Positions 45,668-57,625 of a stretch of 64,000 bases of DNA are shown here, one piece after another. Within the stretch, counting starts at the first letter, position 1, and each line of letters begins with the position of its first letter. Origin of the DNA: Neobacillus endophyticus (GTDB lineage Bacteria; Bacillota; Bacilli; Bacillales; Cytobacillaceae); the NCBI RefSeq assembly GCF_013248975.1, contig NZ_JABRWH010000001.1, forward strand, positions 5,175,119 to 5,239,118, written 5' to 3'. The notes under the pieces were generated by a model. That model was not told the origin of the DNA, made no database searches, and saw nothing but the letters and a program-made list of their open reading frames with translations. Position numbers and translations under genes: made by a program.

Positions 45668-46476
45668 TAAGTTCTGCCTTTTTGAAAATAATTTAAGATA
45701 ACATTCGCCGTTTCCTCTACAGCCTTATTGGTAACATCAATTACTGGACAGTTAATTTTGTTTACGACCTTTTCAAAGAATTTTAATTCCTCTTTGATGC
45801 GTTCAATGTTGGCATAACTTGCTTTATCATTTAATCCTAAGGAGATCAGACGTTCACGACGAATACTATTTAATTTTTCCGGGCTAATTTTCAATCCAAA
45901 ACACTTATCTATCGGAACTTTATAAAGCTCTTCAGGAGGATCAACTTCAGGAACAAGCGGAACATTAGCCACTTTAAGCCGTTTATGTGCGAGATATTGT
46001 GATAATGGAGTTTTAGATGTTCTTGAAACACCGATTAAAACAATATCTGCCTTTAAGAGTCCTCTAGGGTCCCGGCCATCATCATATTTTACGGCAAATT
46101 CAATTGCTTCAACCTTTTTAAAATAATCCTCGTCAAGCTTCCGCACAAGCCCAGGTTCATTTAAAGGCGTTTTTCCGGAAAAGATTTCAATTTGATCAAT
46201 GATGGGTCCAATTAGATCTACAGCATAGATTCCGTCAGCCTCGGCCCTCTCTCTCATATATGTACGCATTTCCGGCTTAACAAGTGTGTAAGCGATCATT
46301 CCTTTATCCAAATATACAAGTGATAAAACCTCATCAATATGTTCTTTATCCTCTACATATGGAAACCTTTTTAAAATCATTCCCGACCCATTAAACTGAC
46401 TTATAGCAGCTTTTGTTACCAACTCGGCCGTTTCACCTACTGAATCTGATACTACATATATTACAGGTACGCTCAT
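45667..46476 (-). CDS. yqfL: PpsR/YqfL, pyruvate phosphate dikinase regulatory-type protein
   Basis: A 269-residue DUF299 protein. Members are bifunctional ADP-dependent kinases/Pi-dependent pyrophosphorylases of PEP-synthesising dikinases; in Bacillus, YqfL tunes CcpN activity. The nucleotide-binding P-loop-like motif is [16 protein letters not shown]; the start [16 protein letters not shown] and the middle [18 protein letters not shown] are typical. It lies 33 bases after ccpN and is likely co-transcribed with it. Confidence 0.92.
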   Translation of the reverse strand: MSVPVIYVVSDSVGETAELVTKAAISQFNGSGMILKRFPYVEDKEHIDEVLSLVYLDKGMIAYTLVKPEMRTYMRERAEADGIYAVDLIGPIIDQIEIFSGKTPLNEPGLVRKLDEDYFKKVEAIEFAVKYDDGRDPRGLLKADIVLIGVSRTSKTPLSQYLAHKRLKVANVPLVPEVDPPEELYKVPIDKCFGLKISPEKLNSIRRERLISLGLNDKASYANIERIKEELKFFEKVVNKINCPVIDVTNKAVEETANVILNYFQKGRT

Positions 46477-46509
46477 TTTCCTTCACCATCTCCTCTAACA
46501 CGCCTATTA

Positions 46510-47139
46510 TTATTCATCACCTAATGCTACAAAAGCTTTAGCAATATTTGTTTTAGTTATTCTGCCAATTACTTCAAAGCCATTATCTGTTTTTCTAACG
46601 ACAGGAAGTGCATCAATTTGTTTTTCAATCAGTTTTTTTGCAATGTCGATTAATAGATCGTCCCTCTCACACATCGTAATATTCGGCATTCTTGTCATGA
46701 TAATATGTACAGGAATGGCTGTGAGCTCTTGTTTACCTATACTGGCCCTTAGGAGATCTTTTCTAGATAAAACTCCAACTAAATAGGAGTTCTTGTCGAC
46801 GACAAATAATGTTCCCACATCTTCTAGAAACATGGTGCATATTGCATCATATACGGAAACATTCTCATTGACAACAACAGGTATGGATTGATATTCCTTT
46901 ACATAAATCTTTTGCAGGTTTTCTGTTAATAACTGCGTTCCAGATTTTCCAGTATAAAAATACCCTACCCGTGGTCTTGCATCCAAATACCCAGCCATTG
47001 TTAAAATAGCAAGATCCGGCCTTAGTGTTGCCCTTGTGAGCAGCAATTGTTCAGCAATCTGTTCACCAGTAATCGGTCCATTCTCCTTAACAATTTGGAG
47101 AATTTGCTCTTGGCGTTTCGTTAGTTCTATTGTTAACAC
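46510..47139 (-). CDS. ccpN: CcpN, gluconeogenesis repressor
   Basis: A 209-residue repressor of gluconeogenic genes (gapB, pckA). N-terminal HTH (GPITGEQIAEQLLLTRATLRPDLAIL) and two CBS domains (residues about 80-205, for example DVGTLFVVDKNSYLVGVLSRKDLL) that sense nucleotides. Homology with the B. subtilis start (M-S-T-I-E-L) puts the initiator at GTG 47139. The only ribosome site, AAAGGTGG, is directly next to that GTG, an unusually tight spacing. It forms an operon with yqfL. Confidence 0.93.
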   Translation of the reverse strand: MLTIELTKRQEQILQIVKENGPITGEQIAEQLLLTRATLRPDLAILTMAGYLDARPRVGYFYTGKSGTQLLTENLQKIYVKEYQSIPVVVNENVSVYDAICTMFLEDVGTLFVVDKNSYLVGVLSRKDLLRASIGKQELTAIPVHIIMTRMPNITMCERDDLLIDIAKKLIEKQIDALPVVRKTDNGFEVIGRITKTNIAKAFVALGDE

Positions 47140-47264
47140 CACCTTTATATTGTTTCGGTAAAGTTAAAAAGTAAAAAATGATGTACATTTAATAGAAATA
47201 TTATAGCTTAATTACTGATCAATGGAAATTTATTCACTCACTCGAATTTTTTTTCTAAATAATA

Positions 47265-47482
47265 GGCGCTGTTAAATTTGGCTGTTGATTTCCGCCTCAG
47301 GCATGAACGGTTCGCGGGCGTGCCGGGGAGCCTCCTCGGCCCCGTACTCCCGCAGGACATTATATGTCTTCCTTGAATTCGTCCATGCACGAAGGAAATG
47401 CGTTAGCATTTTCGAGAAGTCCCCTTGCCTTCCGCTCCAATCAACAGTGTGTAGATATCAACAATGTTCTTTAACATAGCCA
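47265..47482 (+). repeat. MITE-like repeat, copy B (218 bp)
   Basis: Starts GGCGCTGTTAAATTTGGCTG, has a GC-rich centre (GCGGGCGTGCCGGGGAGCC, GTACTCCCGCAGGACATT) and ends ATGTTCTTTAACATAGCC. The ends are imperfect inverted repeats. Flanks are AAATAATA and AAAAAATA (7 of 8). It lies between ccpN and glyS. Frames of 60-90 codons can be drawn in it but have no ribosome site and are not genes. Confidence 0.78.
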
Positions 47483-47486
47483 AAAA

Positions 47487-47536
47487 ATAAAAAGGTGCCA
47501 GAGAGGGGGAGAACCCTATGCTCCCCGAGCACCTTT
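47487..47536 (-). terminator. glyS terminator
   Basis: AAAAAGGTGC / GCACCTTTTT outer arms with an inner GGGGAG / CTCCCC pair; T-run on the minus strand. Confidence 0.88.
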
Positions 47537-47539
47537 TTG

Positions 47540-48922
47540 TTAAAATGAAAGCTTTTCTTGAATAAAATTCACTAGCTCACTAATTGGTAAACGTTTTTGT
47601 TCCATCGTATCTCTGTCTCTGATTGTAACCATATGATCTTCTTTTGAATCGAAATCATAAGTTATACAGAATGGTGTACCAATTTCATCATGACGGCGAT
47701 ATCTCTTTCCAATAGAGCCAGCCTCATCATAATCAACGTTAAAATGCTTGGATAAAGTTTCGAAAACCTCTCTTGCCTCTTCCGAAAGCTTCTTCGACAA
47801 TGGCAATACAGCCGCTTTAAATGGTGCCAAAGCAGGATGAAGGTGCATAACTGTTCTTGTTGTACCATCTTCTAGCTGTTCTTCATCGTAGGCATCAATC
47901 AAAAAGGCCAATGTCACACGATCCGCTCCAAGTGATGGTTCGATACAGTAAGGAATATATCTTTCATTTGTCTCTGGGTCAAGATAATGGAAATCCTCAC
48001 CAGAATACTCCATATGTTGTTTCAAATCATAATCTGTCCTTGAAGCTACACCCCATAGTTCTCCCCAGCCAAATGGAAATTTATATTCAAAATCTGTAGT
48101 CGCATTACTATAGTGAGAAAGCTCTTCCTCTGAATGATCACGGAGTCTGAGGTTTTCTCTGTTTAAGCCAAGTGACAACAACCATTGTTCTGCAAATTGC
48201 TTCCAATAATCAAACCATTTTAATTCCTCTCCAGGTTTACAGAAAAATTCAAGTTCCATTTGTTCAAATTCTCTAGTTCGGAAAGTAAAGTTTCCTGGTG
48301 TGATTTCATTTCGGAAGCTTTTGCCGATTTGAGAAATACCAAACGGCAGTTTTTTCCGCATGGTCCGCTGCACATTTTTAAAGTTAACAAAAATCCCTTG
48401 AGCCGTTTCAGGCCGGAGATAGATTTCGTTTGTGCTTGTTTCGGTTACCCCTTGGAAGGTTTTAAACATTAAGTTAAACTGACGGATGCCTGTAAAGTCA
48501 TGACTACCGCAGTCAGGACAAGCAATGTTATGTTCTTTGATCAGCTCTTCCATCTTTGAAAACGGCAGGCCGTCAACAACCATTTCAATTCCTTTTTCAT
48601 CCAATGCATTTTCGATTAATTTATCCGCGCGATGACGGGCTTTACAATTTTTACAATCAATCATCGGATCATTGAAATTTCCGATATGGCCTGATGCTTC
48701 CCATGTTCTAGGATTCATTAGGATGCTTGCGTCCAAACCGACATTGTATGGGGATTGCTGTACGAATTTTTTCCACCATGCCTGTTTAATATTATTTTTG
48801 AATTCAACCCCTAATGGACCATAATCCCAAGTATTTGCCAAGCCGCCGTATATTTCGGATCCTGGAAAAATAAAACCTCTGTGTTTTGCATGTGAAACAA
48901 TTTGCTCCATTGTTACATTCAT
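47540..48922 (-). CDS. glyS: Glycyl-tRNA synthetase, single-chain (alpha2) type
   Basis: A 460-residue class II synthetase of the eukaryote/archaea-like dimeric kind, not the GlyQ+GlyS tetramer of B. subtilis and E. coli. Motif 1 region [15 protein letters not shown]; zinc-type CKNCKARH and CPDCGSHDF; motif 2 [26 protein letters not shown]; motif 3 [14 protein letters not shown]; and a C-terminal anticodon-binding domain ([14 protein letters not shown]). The start is ATG 48922 behind AAAGGAG. It is controlled by the T-box upstream. Confidence 0.97.
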   Translation of the reverse strand: MNVTMEQIVSHAKHRGFIFPGSEIYGGLANTWDYGPLGVEFKNNIKQAWWKKFVQQSPYNVGLDASILMNPRTWEASGHIGNFNDPMIDCKNCKARHRADKLIENALDEKGIEMVVDGLPFSKMEELIKEHNIACPDCGSHDFTGIRQFNLMFKTFQGVTETSTNEIYLRPETAQGIFVNFKNVQRTMRKKLPFGISQIGKSFRNEITPGNFTFRTREFEQMELEFFCKPGEELKWFDYWKQFAEQWLLSLGLNRENLRLRDHSEEELSHYSNATTDFEYKFPFGWGELWGVASRTDYDLKQHMEYSGEDFHYLDPETNERYIPYCIEPSLGADRVTLAFLIDAYDEEQLEDGTTRTVMHLHPALAPFKAAVLPLSKKLSEEAREVFETLSKHFNVDYDEAGSIGKRYRRHDEIGTPFCITYDFDSKEDHMVTIRDRDTMEQKRLPISELVNFIQEKLSF

Positions 48923-48956
48923 TTTTTTGACTCCTTTATTTGATTTCTGCAAAATA

Positions 48957-49178
48957 AAAAACTCCCGTTCCTATGCATAAAGCATAGGGACGAGAGTTAC
49001 CCGCGGTTCCACCCTATTTGCTGTTAATTAACAGCCACCTTATATCGTGTTAAAAACGATGCAAGATATGCTCCAGAACGCCTTCCTTAGACCTCAATAC
49101 CCTAGCTTCCACCACCCTAGGTTCGCTTTTATTGATAAATACCAAGTACTACTTTCCTTCAACGCATTTATTTAATTA
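48957..49178 (-). ncRNA. Glycine T-box riboswitch leader of glyS
   Basis: The T-box sequence AGGGTGGAACCGCGG is at 49001-49014. A long terminator hairpin follows (AACTCTCGTCCCTATGC pairing with GCATAGGAACGGGAGTT, 48958-48998, then TTTTATTTT); the T-box can pair to form the antiterminator instead. A Stem I-like region spans about 49070-49170, with a candidate GGC specifier at 49080-49082. Uncharged tRNA-Gly should let transcription continue into glyS. Confidence 0.93.
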
Positions 49179-49183
49179 ATGAA

Positions 49184-49212
49184 ATATTAACCAAAACAGA
49201 AAGTCTTGTCAA
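49184..49212 (-). promoter_or_regulatory. SigA promoter of the T-box/glyS transcript
   Basis: TTGACA (49207-49212), 17-base spacer, TAATAT (49184-49189). Near-consensus; it starts just past the recO stop codon. Confidence 0.85.
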
Positions 49213-49219
49213 CAGGTTC

Positions 49220-49972
49220 CTACAAAAGATTGCGAAACTGTTCCATTGAATCAAGAAATTTTTTCGATTTAATATGTAAACCGGAATATTCGTCATAGTA
49301 AGCGGAAATCACTTTTTTTAATTCTGCCTTGGTGTCCTCTTTAACTGAAATGCTTCCAAGTCTTGAAAGATCAAAATAATAAAACAGGCGCAAAAGTTTA
49401 ACTGCTGCCGGTGAAATCTTTAAAAGATAGGGGTCATGCTCCAAACAACGATGACAAATAAATCCTCCTTCGCGGATAGAAAAAGAAAAATGTCCGTCTG
49501 TACAACTGCAAACGGAACATTTGTCTAAGATCGGATAAAGTCCTAAAACATTCAGCATTTTCATTTCATAAATATTCATCAGAATATCCGGATCGTATCC
49601 TTCGTTCATAAGGTGAAGGGTTTGATACAAAAGCTCAAAATGAAATGGATTTGGCTTTTTTTCCTCTGTGCATTTATCCGTTAATTCTACAATATAGCTT
49701 GCATAAGCGGTTAGAAAAATATCCTCACCAATTGAACGCATAGAAGTGATCATTTCCCCTTGCTGTAAGCTCCCCAATCCTGTTCCTTTTTGAATTAAAA
49801 AATAACCATGTGTAAATAGCTGGGTAATAGAAGAAAGGCGGCTATTGGTTTTTTTTGCTCCCCTTGCCATTGCGCCAACCTTTCCCCATTCCCGAGTATA
49901 TAAAGTCACAATTTTATTTGTTTCACCATAATCAGTTAATCTAATGACGATGCCTTCACATTTCTGAAACAT
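49220..49972 (-). CDS. recO: RecO, DNA repair and recombination mediator
   Basis: A 250-residue RecO protein: N-terminal OB fold ([18 protein letters not shown]), helical middle, and a zinc finger with CSVCSC and CHRC. It loads RecA with RecR at single-strand gaps. The start is ATG 49972 (MFQKCEGIV) behind AGGATGGTGA. It follows yqzL and era as in B. subtilis. Confidence 0.95.
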   Translation of the reverse strand: MFQKCEGIVIRLTDYGETNKIVTLYTREWGKVGAMARGAKKTNSRLSSITQLFTHGYFLIQKGTGLGSLQQGEMITSMRSIGEDIFLTAYASYIVELTDKCTEEKKPNPFHFELLYQTLHLMNEGYDPDILMNIYEMKMLNVLGLYPILDKCSVCSCTDGHFSFSIREGGFICHRCLEHDPYLLKISPAAVKLLRLFYYFDLSRLGSISVKEDTKAELKKVISAYYDEYSGLHIKSKKFLDSMEQFRNLL

Positions 49973-50005
49973 GACTGTCACCATCCTGTGAGGCGCGAGA
50001 CTTGC

Positions 50006-50149
50006 TTATGAAATAGGAAAATCGATCTGTGCTAGCTCTTCATTCAGATTACCGGGTATTTCTTGGTTTTCCTTCTCAAGCTCCTTAAAGAGAAGATATG
50101 TGTCAATATTACCTGTTTGGGTAAATACTTTCCACGTAAAATCCAACAC
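50006..50149 (-). CDS. yqzL: YqzL, small conserved protein
   Basis: A 47-residue protein, (M)LDFTWKVFTQTGNIDTYLLF, then a charged helix ending AQIDFPIS. It matches the YqzL family (an F-T-W-x-V-F-x-x-T-G core) in its conserved place between era and recO. It is too short for ordinary gene finders. The start is GTG 50149 with GAAAGGTGGGG upstream. Function unknown. Confidence 0.85.
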   Translation of the reverse strand: MLDFTWKVFTQTGNIDTYLLFKELEKENQEIPGNLNEELAQIDFPIS

Positions 50150-50307
50150 GAAAACCCCACCTTTCAATATTTAGACTAGCGTTCATTCGGGTTCCAAACC
50201 TTATCATTATCATAGCCTGCCCACGCGAAAATCATAATACAAAAATTTTGTTAATGTTGTCCATGTATAATCAGACAATCAAGGTAATATTTTTGTTAGA
50301 GTGAGCT

Positions 50308-51664
<1,357 letters not shown>

Positions 51665-51829
51665 TTACATCAAATTGAAGTGAAAATCATTATTTACAAT
51701 AAAAATGTAATAAAAATTTTAAAAACTTTGAATTTTCTTATAAATTTAATATTTTCTTAACAATTCTTCTGTAAAGTGTAGGTATTTTACCTTAAACACG
51801 TCATATTTTCAATAAGTTTAAAAATTTTA

Positions 51830-52225
51830 TCATAAATTTGTTATAAATTTTAAGAAATACGGCCCGAAAATAATTGTTCCTGCCGCAACGGACAGAATTG
51901 CGTAAACCAGAACAGCACCTGCAGCTAAATCCTTTGCCTGTTTGGCCAATGGATGATATTCCTTTACAGAAAGATCCACGACACGCTCAATAGCCGTATT
52001 TATTATTTCCAGAGCGAACATACCGCAGATTAATAACAAAATCAATACCCATTCGATTTTTGAAATGGAAAAATAAAAGGCGAGAAAGATTACGACAACC
52101 GAGCTGCACAGGTGGAAACGCATATTTCTTTCTTCCTTAATGGCAATCAAGATTCCTTCAAATGCATATGAAAAGGACTGCCAGGCTGGGCCTTTATTCC
52201 GATTATCGCGTGAGTCCATATTCAT
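51830..52225 (-). CDS. dgkA: DgkA, undecaprenol/diacylglycerol kinase family
   Basis: A 131-residue small membrane kinase with three helices. Conserved [23 protein letters not shown] and [12 protein letters not shown] are all there. The Bacillus enzyme phosphorylates undecaprenol to supply lipid carrier for wall synthesis. It overlaps ybeY by 23 bases; AAAAGGAAAT precedes ATG 52225. The 200 bases before cdd are gene-free and AT rich. Confidence 0.93.
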   Translation of the reverse strand: MNMDSRDNRNKGPAWQSFSYAFEGILIAIKEERNMRFHLCSSVVVIFLAFYFSISKIEWVLILLLICGMFALEIINTAIERVVDLSVKEYHPLAKQAKDLAAGAVLVYAILSVAAGTIIFGPYFLKFITNL

Positions 52226-52673
52226 TTAAAATTTCCTTTTGCAGGGTAAACATTTCTTTTTCCTCTTCCTCTGTCATATGATCATACCCTAAAAGATGTA
52301 AAAATCCATGAACTGCCAAAAAACCTAGCTCCCGCGTAAATGAATGCCCATATTCTTCTGCTTGCTCTTTTGCTTTTGGGATGGAAATAATGATATCTCC
52401 CAATACACGGGGCATATCCGCGCCAATCAATTCGATTTCCCCTTCTCCCATCTCTTCCATAGCAAAGGATATGACATCTGTGGGAGCATCTTTATCACGA
52501 TATTCTCTGTTAATTTCCTGGATTCTTTGATTGGATACAAAGGTAATTGAAACTTCACTATGTTCTTCTACTTGTTGTTTATTAGCTGCAAAATGCACTA
52601 ATCTTTCAATTTCAAGCATTTGCTGCTCAGTTAATTCTTTTGTTTCATCGATCGTATCAATGAGTAATGTCAT
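52203..52673 (-). CDS. ybeY: YbeY, endoribonuclease for 16S rRNA maturation
   Basis: A 156-residue metallo-RNase in 16S rRNA processing and ribosome quality control. The zinc motif [11 protein letters not shown] (H-x3-H-x5-H) is intact, as are the upstream PTDVISFAM and GDIIIS. It overlaps pgpH by the ATGA junction and dgkA at its end, so all three are coupled. Confidence 0.95.
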   Translation of the reverse strand: MTLLIDTIDETKELTEQQMLEIERLVHFAANKQQVEEHSEVSITFVSNQRIQEINREYRDKDAPTDVISFAMEEMGEGEIELIGADMPRVLGDIIISIPKAKEQAEEYGHSFTRELGFLAVHGFLHLLGYDHMTEEEEKEMFTLQKEILNEYGLTR

Positions 52674-54838
52674 GCTTGCTTCACCTTCTTGATAATTTCT
52701 GGATATTCAATTCTAGAGTGGAAAATCCCCTTTAATGTTTCACATAACGTGTGTGTCACGATTTCAATTTCTTTCATTGTAAGGTCACATTCATTGAGCT
52801 GCCCATCCTGAAGCCTTTCATCCACTATTTTCTTAACAAGGGCTTCAATACCTTCAGGTGTAGGCTTTGACATGGACCGGACGGCAGCTTCCACACTATC
52901 GGCAATGCCGACAACCGCCGATTCCTTTGAATGCGCCTTTGGGCCAGGATAACGAAAATCTTCCTCACCAGCCTCTGGATTCAATTGCAGCACCTTATGA
53001 TAAAAATATTTCAAAAGGGTTGTACCATGATGCTGTTCAGCAATATCAATAATTTCCTTTGGCATATGGTATTTTTTTAAAATGGCCGCACCATCAGTAA
53101 CATGAGCTACAATAATACTTGCACTTTTATCTGGCGGTAGACGATCATGTGGATTATCAAGATGCAGCTGATTTTCAATAAAGAAATTCGGTCTCTTTGT
53201 TTTTCCAATATCATGATAGTAACTGCCTACCCTTGCCAAAAGTCCATTCGCTCCAATGGCTTCACACGCCGATTCTGCCAAGTTCGCCACCATAACACTA
53301 TGATGGTAAGTGCCTGGAGCCTCCATGAGAATTTTTCGAAGCAGCGGATGATTCGGATTCGATAATTCAATAAGCCTCATCGTAGAAAGAATGCCGAAAC
53401 TCGCCTCAAAGAAAGGCAAAAGTCCAATTGTTAATACAGCTGAACCAATACCTGATACGAGGGCTGTAATTAAATAGTATCCGTATTCTATTCCGGAATA
53501 TTGTCCATTTGGTAAAAACATCACTGCTGCAAGTGTTAATATATTAATCAGCGTAACAAAAAGACCCGCTTGCAATATTTTGGAACGACGATTCTGTTTA
53601 CTCAAGAATAGGATTCCCGCAAAAGCACTAAAGAGAACATAAATACCTTCTGAAAAGTTTAACGAACCAGTTACCCCTTCATTAAACATGATACTGCCAC
53701 AAACCGCAAGGATAATAGACGTTAAGATGGCTAACCTTTCATCAATGGTTATCTTAATAAGGATCCCCGCCATTGCCGCAGGGAACAAATAACCAATCCC
53801 GGAAAAGTTTATAATTTGCAGCATACTAATCATTTTCATGAGAATGATGGAGAAGATAAATATGATCCCATACAGCAGTAAAAAAGTATGTCGCTTTTCA
53901 GGCTGAGATTTCATTTGATAAAAATAATAATAAATCGCCGAAACAATGATTGAAATCAATACCATTAACCCAATAAATGGTTTATATGTTTTTTCTGTAT
54001 TGAGAAGGCCTACAAGCTTCAATTGCTGATAAATTTCCTGGTTAATAAGTTCTCCTTCTTCGACAATTACCTGTCCTTGAAGAATTTTTACCGGCTCCAC
54101 ACTTTCTGCAGCCTGACGCCTAAGCTCTTCTGTAGCTTGCGGATCATAAAATTCATTCTGAATGACAGCATATCTTCCCAGTTCAATCGACGCCTGACGC
54201 AATTCATCACTTAATGTCGAATATTTTAGTTCTTCTTCTACTCGTTTCTTCGCATTTTCCACATCATCAGCTGAGATTTTTTGGCTCATGACATGATTAA
54301 TCGCTGTGACTGTTAAATCTTTTGCAATCGATAATTCACTATTTGAAGCTTGGACCAAAGCTGTGAAAACCTGGTTGGACAAATCTTTCGTCACAGTAGT
54401 CGTTAATTTCCCTTTCAATTTGGTTACTTTATCAGAAACACTTGGGGCAGTATTTACTGCTTTATCCTGAGAGCTTTCGGTTTCTTTTTTCAGATCTTCG
54501 GCTAATTCATCATTTACTTCTGCAGCAGCTTGAAAAATGGAAGTAATTAAGTCCACACGATTCTGCGTATATTCCTTTTTTAAAGCATATACATCCTGAA
54601 CCTGATCACGCGCTTCTTTTCGTTTTTCTTCCGTGCTCTTCTTATCCTCCACTGTCCCGGGAGAACGAATAGTTTTATCGGCAACGGAAAACAATTTAAT
54701 ATTAAGTTTTTCTGGCCTTACATTGTTAAACATTACGCCAAACAAGACAATTCCAATGATCAGGAAAAATACTACACGGAAAAACGAAATATCAAGCAGG
54801 TTGTGTATCCGTCTGAAATGCTGCTGTAGTTTATCCAA
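52670..54838 (-). CDS. pgpH: PgpH, 7TM-HD cyclic di-AMP phosphodiesterase
   Basis: A 722-residue membrane protein: N-terminal helix ([20 protein letters not shown]), an extracytoplasmic 7TMR-HDED domain of about 250 residues, seven helices, then a cytosolic HD domain with [21 protein letters not shown] and [13 protein letters not shown]. Homologues hydrolyse cyclic di-AMP, tying it to potassium and osmotic control. The start is TTG 54838, six bases after GGAGGG; the ATG at 54910 has no site. B. subtilis name: yqfF. Confidence 0.94.
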   Translation of the reverse strand: MDKLQQHFRRIHNLLDISFFRVVFFLIIGIVLFGVMFNNVRPEKLNIKLFSVADKTIRSPGTVEDKKSTEEKRKEARDQVQDVYALKKEYTQNRVDLITSIFQAAAEVNDELAEDLKKETESSQDKAVNTAPSVSDKVTKLKGKLTTTVTKDLSNQVFTALVQASNSELSIAKDLTVTAINHVMSQKISADDVENAKKRVEEELKYSTLSDELRQASIELGRYAVIQNEFYDPQATEELRRQAAESVEPVKILQGQVIVEEGELINQEIYQQLKLVGLLNTEKTYKPFIGLMVLISIIVSAIYYYFYQMKSQPEKRHTFLLLYGIIFIFSIILMKMISMLQIINFSGIGYLFPAAMAGILIKITIDERLAILTSIILAVCGSIMFNEGVTGSLNFSEGIYVLFSAFAGILFLSKQNRRSKILQAGLFVTLINILTLAAVMFLPNGQYSGIEYGYYLITALVSGIGSAVLTIGLLPFFEASFGILSTMRLIELSNPNHPLLRKILMEAPGTYHHSVMVANLAESACEAIGANGLLARVGSYYHDIGKTKRPNFFIENQLHLDNPHDRLPPDKSASIIVAHVTDGAAILKKYHMPKEIIDIAEQHHGTTLLKYFYHKVLQLNPEAGEEDFRYPGPKAHSKESAVVGIADSVEAAVRSMSKPTPEGIEALVKKIVDERLQDGQLNECDLTMKEIEIVTHTLCETLKGIFHSRIEYPEIIKKVKQA

Positions 54839-54984
54839 CAATATCCCTCCAGCCACAGCTTTTATTCCCATCTTAAACACGAAGTTTTTTATGGGATTAG
54901 CCGTAAGCATGCTTTATGTAAAATGATAACAGTTTTTTCGATAAGTTTCATCTTCAAATAAAATTGAAAGTTTATTTTAAAAAA

Positions 54985-55029
54985 GTCTTCGTTTAATCTG
55001 GCTATATAAACATGTTCTTTAAGACAGCC
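54985..55029 (+). repeat. MITE-like repeat remnant, copy E (45 bp)
   Basis: CGTTTAATCTGGCT joined directly to ACATGTTCTTTAAGACAGCC, i.e. the two ends of the repeat family with the whole centre missing. Flanks TTAAAAAA and ATAAAAAA agree at 7 of 8 positions. It lies between pgpH and phoH. Confidence 0.55.
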
Positions 55030-55043
55030 ATAAAAAAAAGAAA

Positions 55044-55076
55044 AAGGGAGTAACCCAAAATACAGGCATCTCCCTT
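55044..55076 (-). terminator. phoH terminator
   Basis: AAGGGAG / CTCCCTT arms with a 19-base loop and a T-rich tail on the minus strand. Confidence 0.7.
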
Positions 55077-55079
55077 AGC

Positions 55080-56057
55080 TTAGTTGGAATTCTTTTTTTG
55101 ATCAGATTTCTCGTAAGCACCGATAATTCTGCCGACAAGCGGATGACGGACCACGTCACTTTGTTCTAAATAAATAAAGGAAATGCCGTTTACATTTTGT
55201 AAAATGTTCTCTGCATCTATTAAACCAGACTTAGCACCTTTCGGCAAATCGATTTGAGTTTGGTCACCGGTAATGACCATTTTTGAGCCAAAACCGAGCC
55301 TAGTTAGAAACATCTTCATTTGGGCTTGTGTCGTGTTTTGCGCCTCGTCCAAAATTACAAAAGCATCGTCTAAAGTTCTGCCTCGCATATAGGCTAAAGG
55401 TGCGATCTCAATCGTTCCCCGTTCAATTAACCTCTGTGTATGCTCCACTCCAAATACATCATGAAGTGCATCATACAGAGGCCGTAAATACGGATCCACT
55501 TTCTCCTTTAAATCACCAGGTAAAAAGCCGAGGCTTTCTCCAGCTTCAACCGCTGGTCTGGTCAGAATAATTCTGTTTACTTGACCATTTTTGAGGGCAT
55601 TGACTGCCATCACAACAGCTATATAGGTTTTTCCTGTACCAGCGGGCCCAATCCCAAACACAAGATCGTGCTTCTTAATGGCCATCACATATTGTCTCTG
55701 CCCCAAAGTTTTAACCCGAATCGTTTTCCCTTTAACTGTTTTTCCAATTTCTTCTTCATACAAGTGGACAAAATATTCAAGCGTACCTTGTTTTGCCATC
55801 TCAATGGCATAAAGAACATCTCTTTGACTTATGTTAATCCCTTTACGTATCACAAACATTAATCTGTCCAAAATTTGTCCGGCTAAAATTACATTTTCTT
55901 CATCGCCCGACAAACTGACTGATTCCCCTCTTGTGATAACAGAAACATTCAGCTCTTCTTCAAGAGCTTTAAGATTCTGGTCGGCATTTCCAAGCAAAGC
56001 AATCGCCTCTGCTGGATTTTCAAGCTGCACATTGATCGTTGTTAACTTTTCTGTCAT
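55080..56057 (-). CDS. phoH: PhoH-like ATPase
   Basis: A 325-residue cytoplasmic ATPase of the PhoH family (possible RNA helicase/nuclease-linked role). Walker A is GPAGTGKT, Walker B is FVILDEAQNTT, and the family motifs LTRPAVEAGESLGFLPGD and ITGDQTQIDLP are intact. An N-terminal KH-like segment (VSVITRGESVSLSGDEENV) precedes it. It overlaps yqfD by ATGA; the yqfC-yqfD-phoH order is conserved. Confidence 0.95.
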   Translation of the reverse strand: MTEKLTTINVQLENPAEAIALLGNADQNLKALEEELNVSVITRGESVSLSGDEENVILAGQILDRLMFVIRKGINISQRDVLYAIEMAKQGTLEYFVHLYEEEIGKTVKGKTIRVKTLGQRQYVMAIKKHDLVFGIGPAGTGKTYIAVVMAVNALKNGQVNRIILTRPAVEAGESLGFLPGDLKEKVDPYLRPLYDALHDVFGVEHTQRLIERGTIEIAPLAYMRGRTLDDAFVILDEAQNTTQAQMKMFLTRLGFGSKMVITGDQTQIDLPKGAKSGLIDAENILQNVNGISFIYLEQSDVVRHPLVGRIIGAYEKSDQKKNSN

Positions 56058-57250
56058 TCATTAGTCTCCTTGGAAATCGGTTGCCCGATGGCAATATTTT
56101 CAATAATTCTAAAATGAATATCCAGTATAACTTTACCATTTTGCAAGGCTTTGTGTAAAATTTTTTCGTCTATGATTGTAGAATCCTCATCTAAATGAGT
56201 TTTTATTTCCTTTCGAGCCATGTCAAGTGCGATACCTTCTGCTTCTTGATTTGTATAAGTACGAGTAAGTTCTTCCCGTTCCCTTAATGTTTTAGTCTCA
56301 AATGAGATCGGTAACTCCCATTTTAAGAAATGAATTTTATGAGTAATGACCTCCGTTTCATATTCTTTAAATTTTGGTTTACCAAATCCCCAAACAGGGA
56401 TATCCAATCCCCAAATATTGATGTTGTATTTTCGTTTTTCATTCCCATTATAAACTCTAAAATTGGTTTTTAACGGCAGCTCGACATGACTTTTATACCA
56501 GGTTTCGCCAAAAATTTTCCCTCTGGCTGCCACTAATTTCGGGGTACCTTCTTCTTGTCCGATATTACCGGATACTAAAAGCTGGCCTTTTTCCACATAT
56601 TCATGGTCGGTAAAAACCTTTTGGCCCTCTTCGATATAATATTTCACGATGATCGCTTTCTTTTTTGCTATTAAATTTTGTGGGGAATAAGTCTCTGGCT
56701 TTTTAGGTTCGTTCTTTTCGACAACTTGTAAGTGAAAGGTTGTCCCTTTTAATTCCACACCAACCCATGTAAGATCACTAATACTGTCCGTTAAACGTTT
56801 TTGAATTCCATCCACATTTTCAGTAAGAAATTGTAGTTTACCGATCTTTACTCCCATTTTGTCCAATTCTTTGCGAATCTTATACTCTGTTGCCGGCTTT
56901 GCTCCTTTTATATCAATACCCCAAATCATATTAGAAAGAAATAAAATAATGAACAGGAAAATCCCTGCCCCGGCAAGAAAACCGCTGTTTTTCAATAACC
57001 TTTTTACCAGGAAGGGACTGCCGCTTCTCCTAAGAAATGAAATTTTGCATTCACTGTTTCTTGCAAAAAGCCGAATATTTTTCGCATCCTTTAGTCTCAT
57101 TTTAAATGTAATCGTCTCAGTTCCGTGACGCTTTACATTCCAAATATACAGCCCGTTTCTCGTCAATACATTGAGGAAACGTTCCAGCCCTTTCCCCGAC
57201 ACTTTCACTGTTACATAGCCCAAAATAAATTCAATCCATTGGTTTTTCAT
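56054..57250 (-). CDS. yqfD: YqfD, sporulation protein
   Basis: A 398-residue protein. The N-terminal 85 residues form a small cytosolic domain; a hydrophobic helix follows (NSGFLAGAGIFLFIILFLSNMIWG), then a large outward domain with GNIGQEEGTPKLVAARGKIFGETWY, typical of the YqfD family in sporulating Firmicutes (mother-cell, SigE regulon in B. subtilis). It overlaps both yqfC and phoH by ATGA. Confidence 0.93.
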   Translation of the reverse strand: MKNQWIEFILGYVTVKVSGKGLERFLNVLTRNGLYIWNVKRHGTETITFKMRLKDAKNIRLFARNSECKISFLRRSGSPFLVKRLLKNSGFLAGAGIFLFIILFLSNMIWGIDIKGAKPATEYKIRKELDKMGVKIGKLQFLTENVDGIQKRLTDSISDLTWVGVELKGTTFHLQVVEKNEPKKPETYSPQNLIAKKKAIIVKYYIEEGQKVFTDHEYVEKGQLLVSGNIGQEEGTPKLVAARGKIFGETWYKSHVELPLKTNFRVYNGNEKRKYNINIWGLDIPVWGFGKPKFKEYETEVITHKIHFLKWELPISFETKTLREREELTRTYTNQEAEGIALDMARKEIKTHLDEDSTIIDEKILHKALQNGKVILDIHFRIIENIAIGQPISKETNE

Positions 57251-57549
57251 TTTGCTCCTCCCAGATCTTCTGTTATATATATGACTTGATCAATTTTCCC
57301 TTCCAGCAAAATCTCTTCAGGTAGAATAGTCTTAATTACAAATGCCTTTCCTTTTATCAAAAGCTGCCCTTGTTTTAATAACAAGCGGAGTTCTTTATCA
57401 GTAAATGCCAGCATGCCCCGATGATTTTCAATGTAAATATGGATTTGCCCAATCATCGTTATGCGGGGTAAATCCATCATGACATCTTGAGGAAGATCCA
57501 TTTTTTTAGCCATCCAGTTCCGAACACGTGTGGCCCATTTTTTTGCCAT
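57247..57549 (-). CDS. yqfC: YqfC, sporulation protein
   Basis: A 100-residue protein starting MAKKWATRVRNWMAKKMDLP and carrying the YabP/YqfC-family signature LPRITMIGQIHIYIENHRGML. It is a mother-cell sporulation protein in B. subtilis. ATG 57549 follows AAAGGGGG; the ATG at 57570 is ahead of that site. It heads the yqfC-yqfD-phoH operon with ATGA coupling to yqfD. Confidence 0.92.
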   Translation of the reverse strand: MAKKWATRVRNWMAKKMDLPQDVMMDLPRITMIGQIHIYIENHRGMLAFTDKELRLLLKQGQLLIKGKAFVIKTILPEEILLEGKIDQVIYITEDLGGAK

Positions 57550-57625
57550 AAAAAAAGAACCCCCTTTCATCTCATATTTATGAAATAAACGAAGGTTCTA
57601 GCACATTTTTCTATTTTGAATAACA

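Noticed and set aside
47285..47479. Open frame of 64 codons inside repeat copy B, with similar frames at 61024-61278 and 63438-63713
   Set aside because: They follow the GC-rich repeat, have no ribosome site, and differ in frame and sequence between copies; they are by-products of the repeat.
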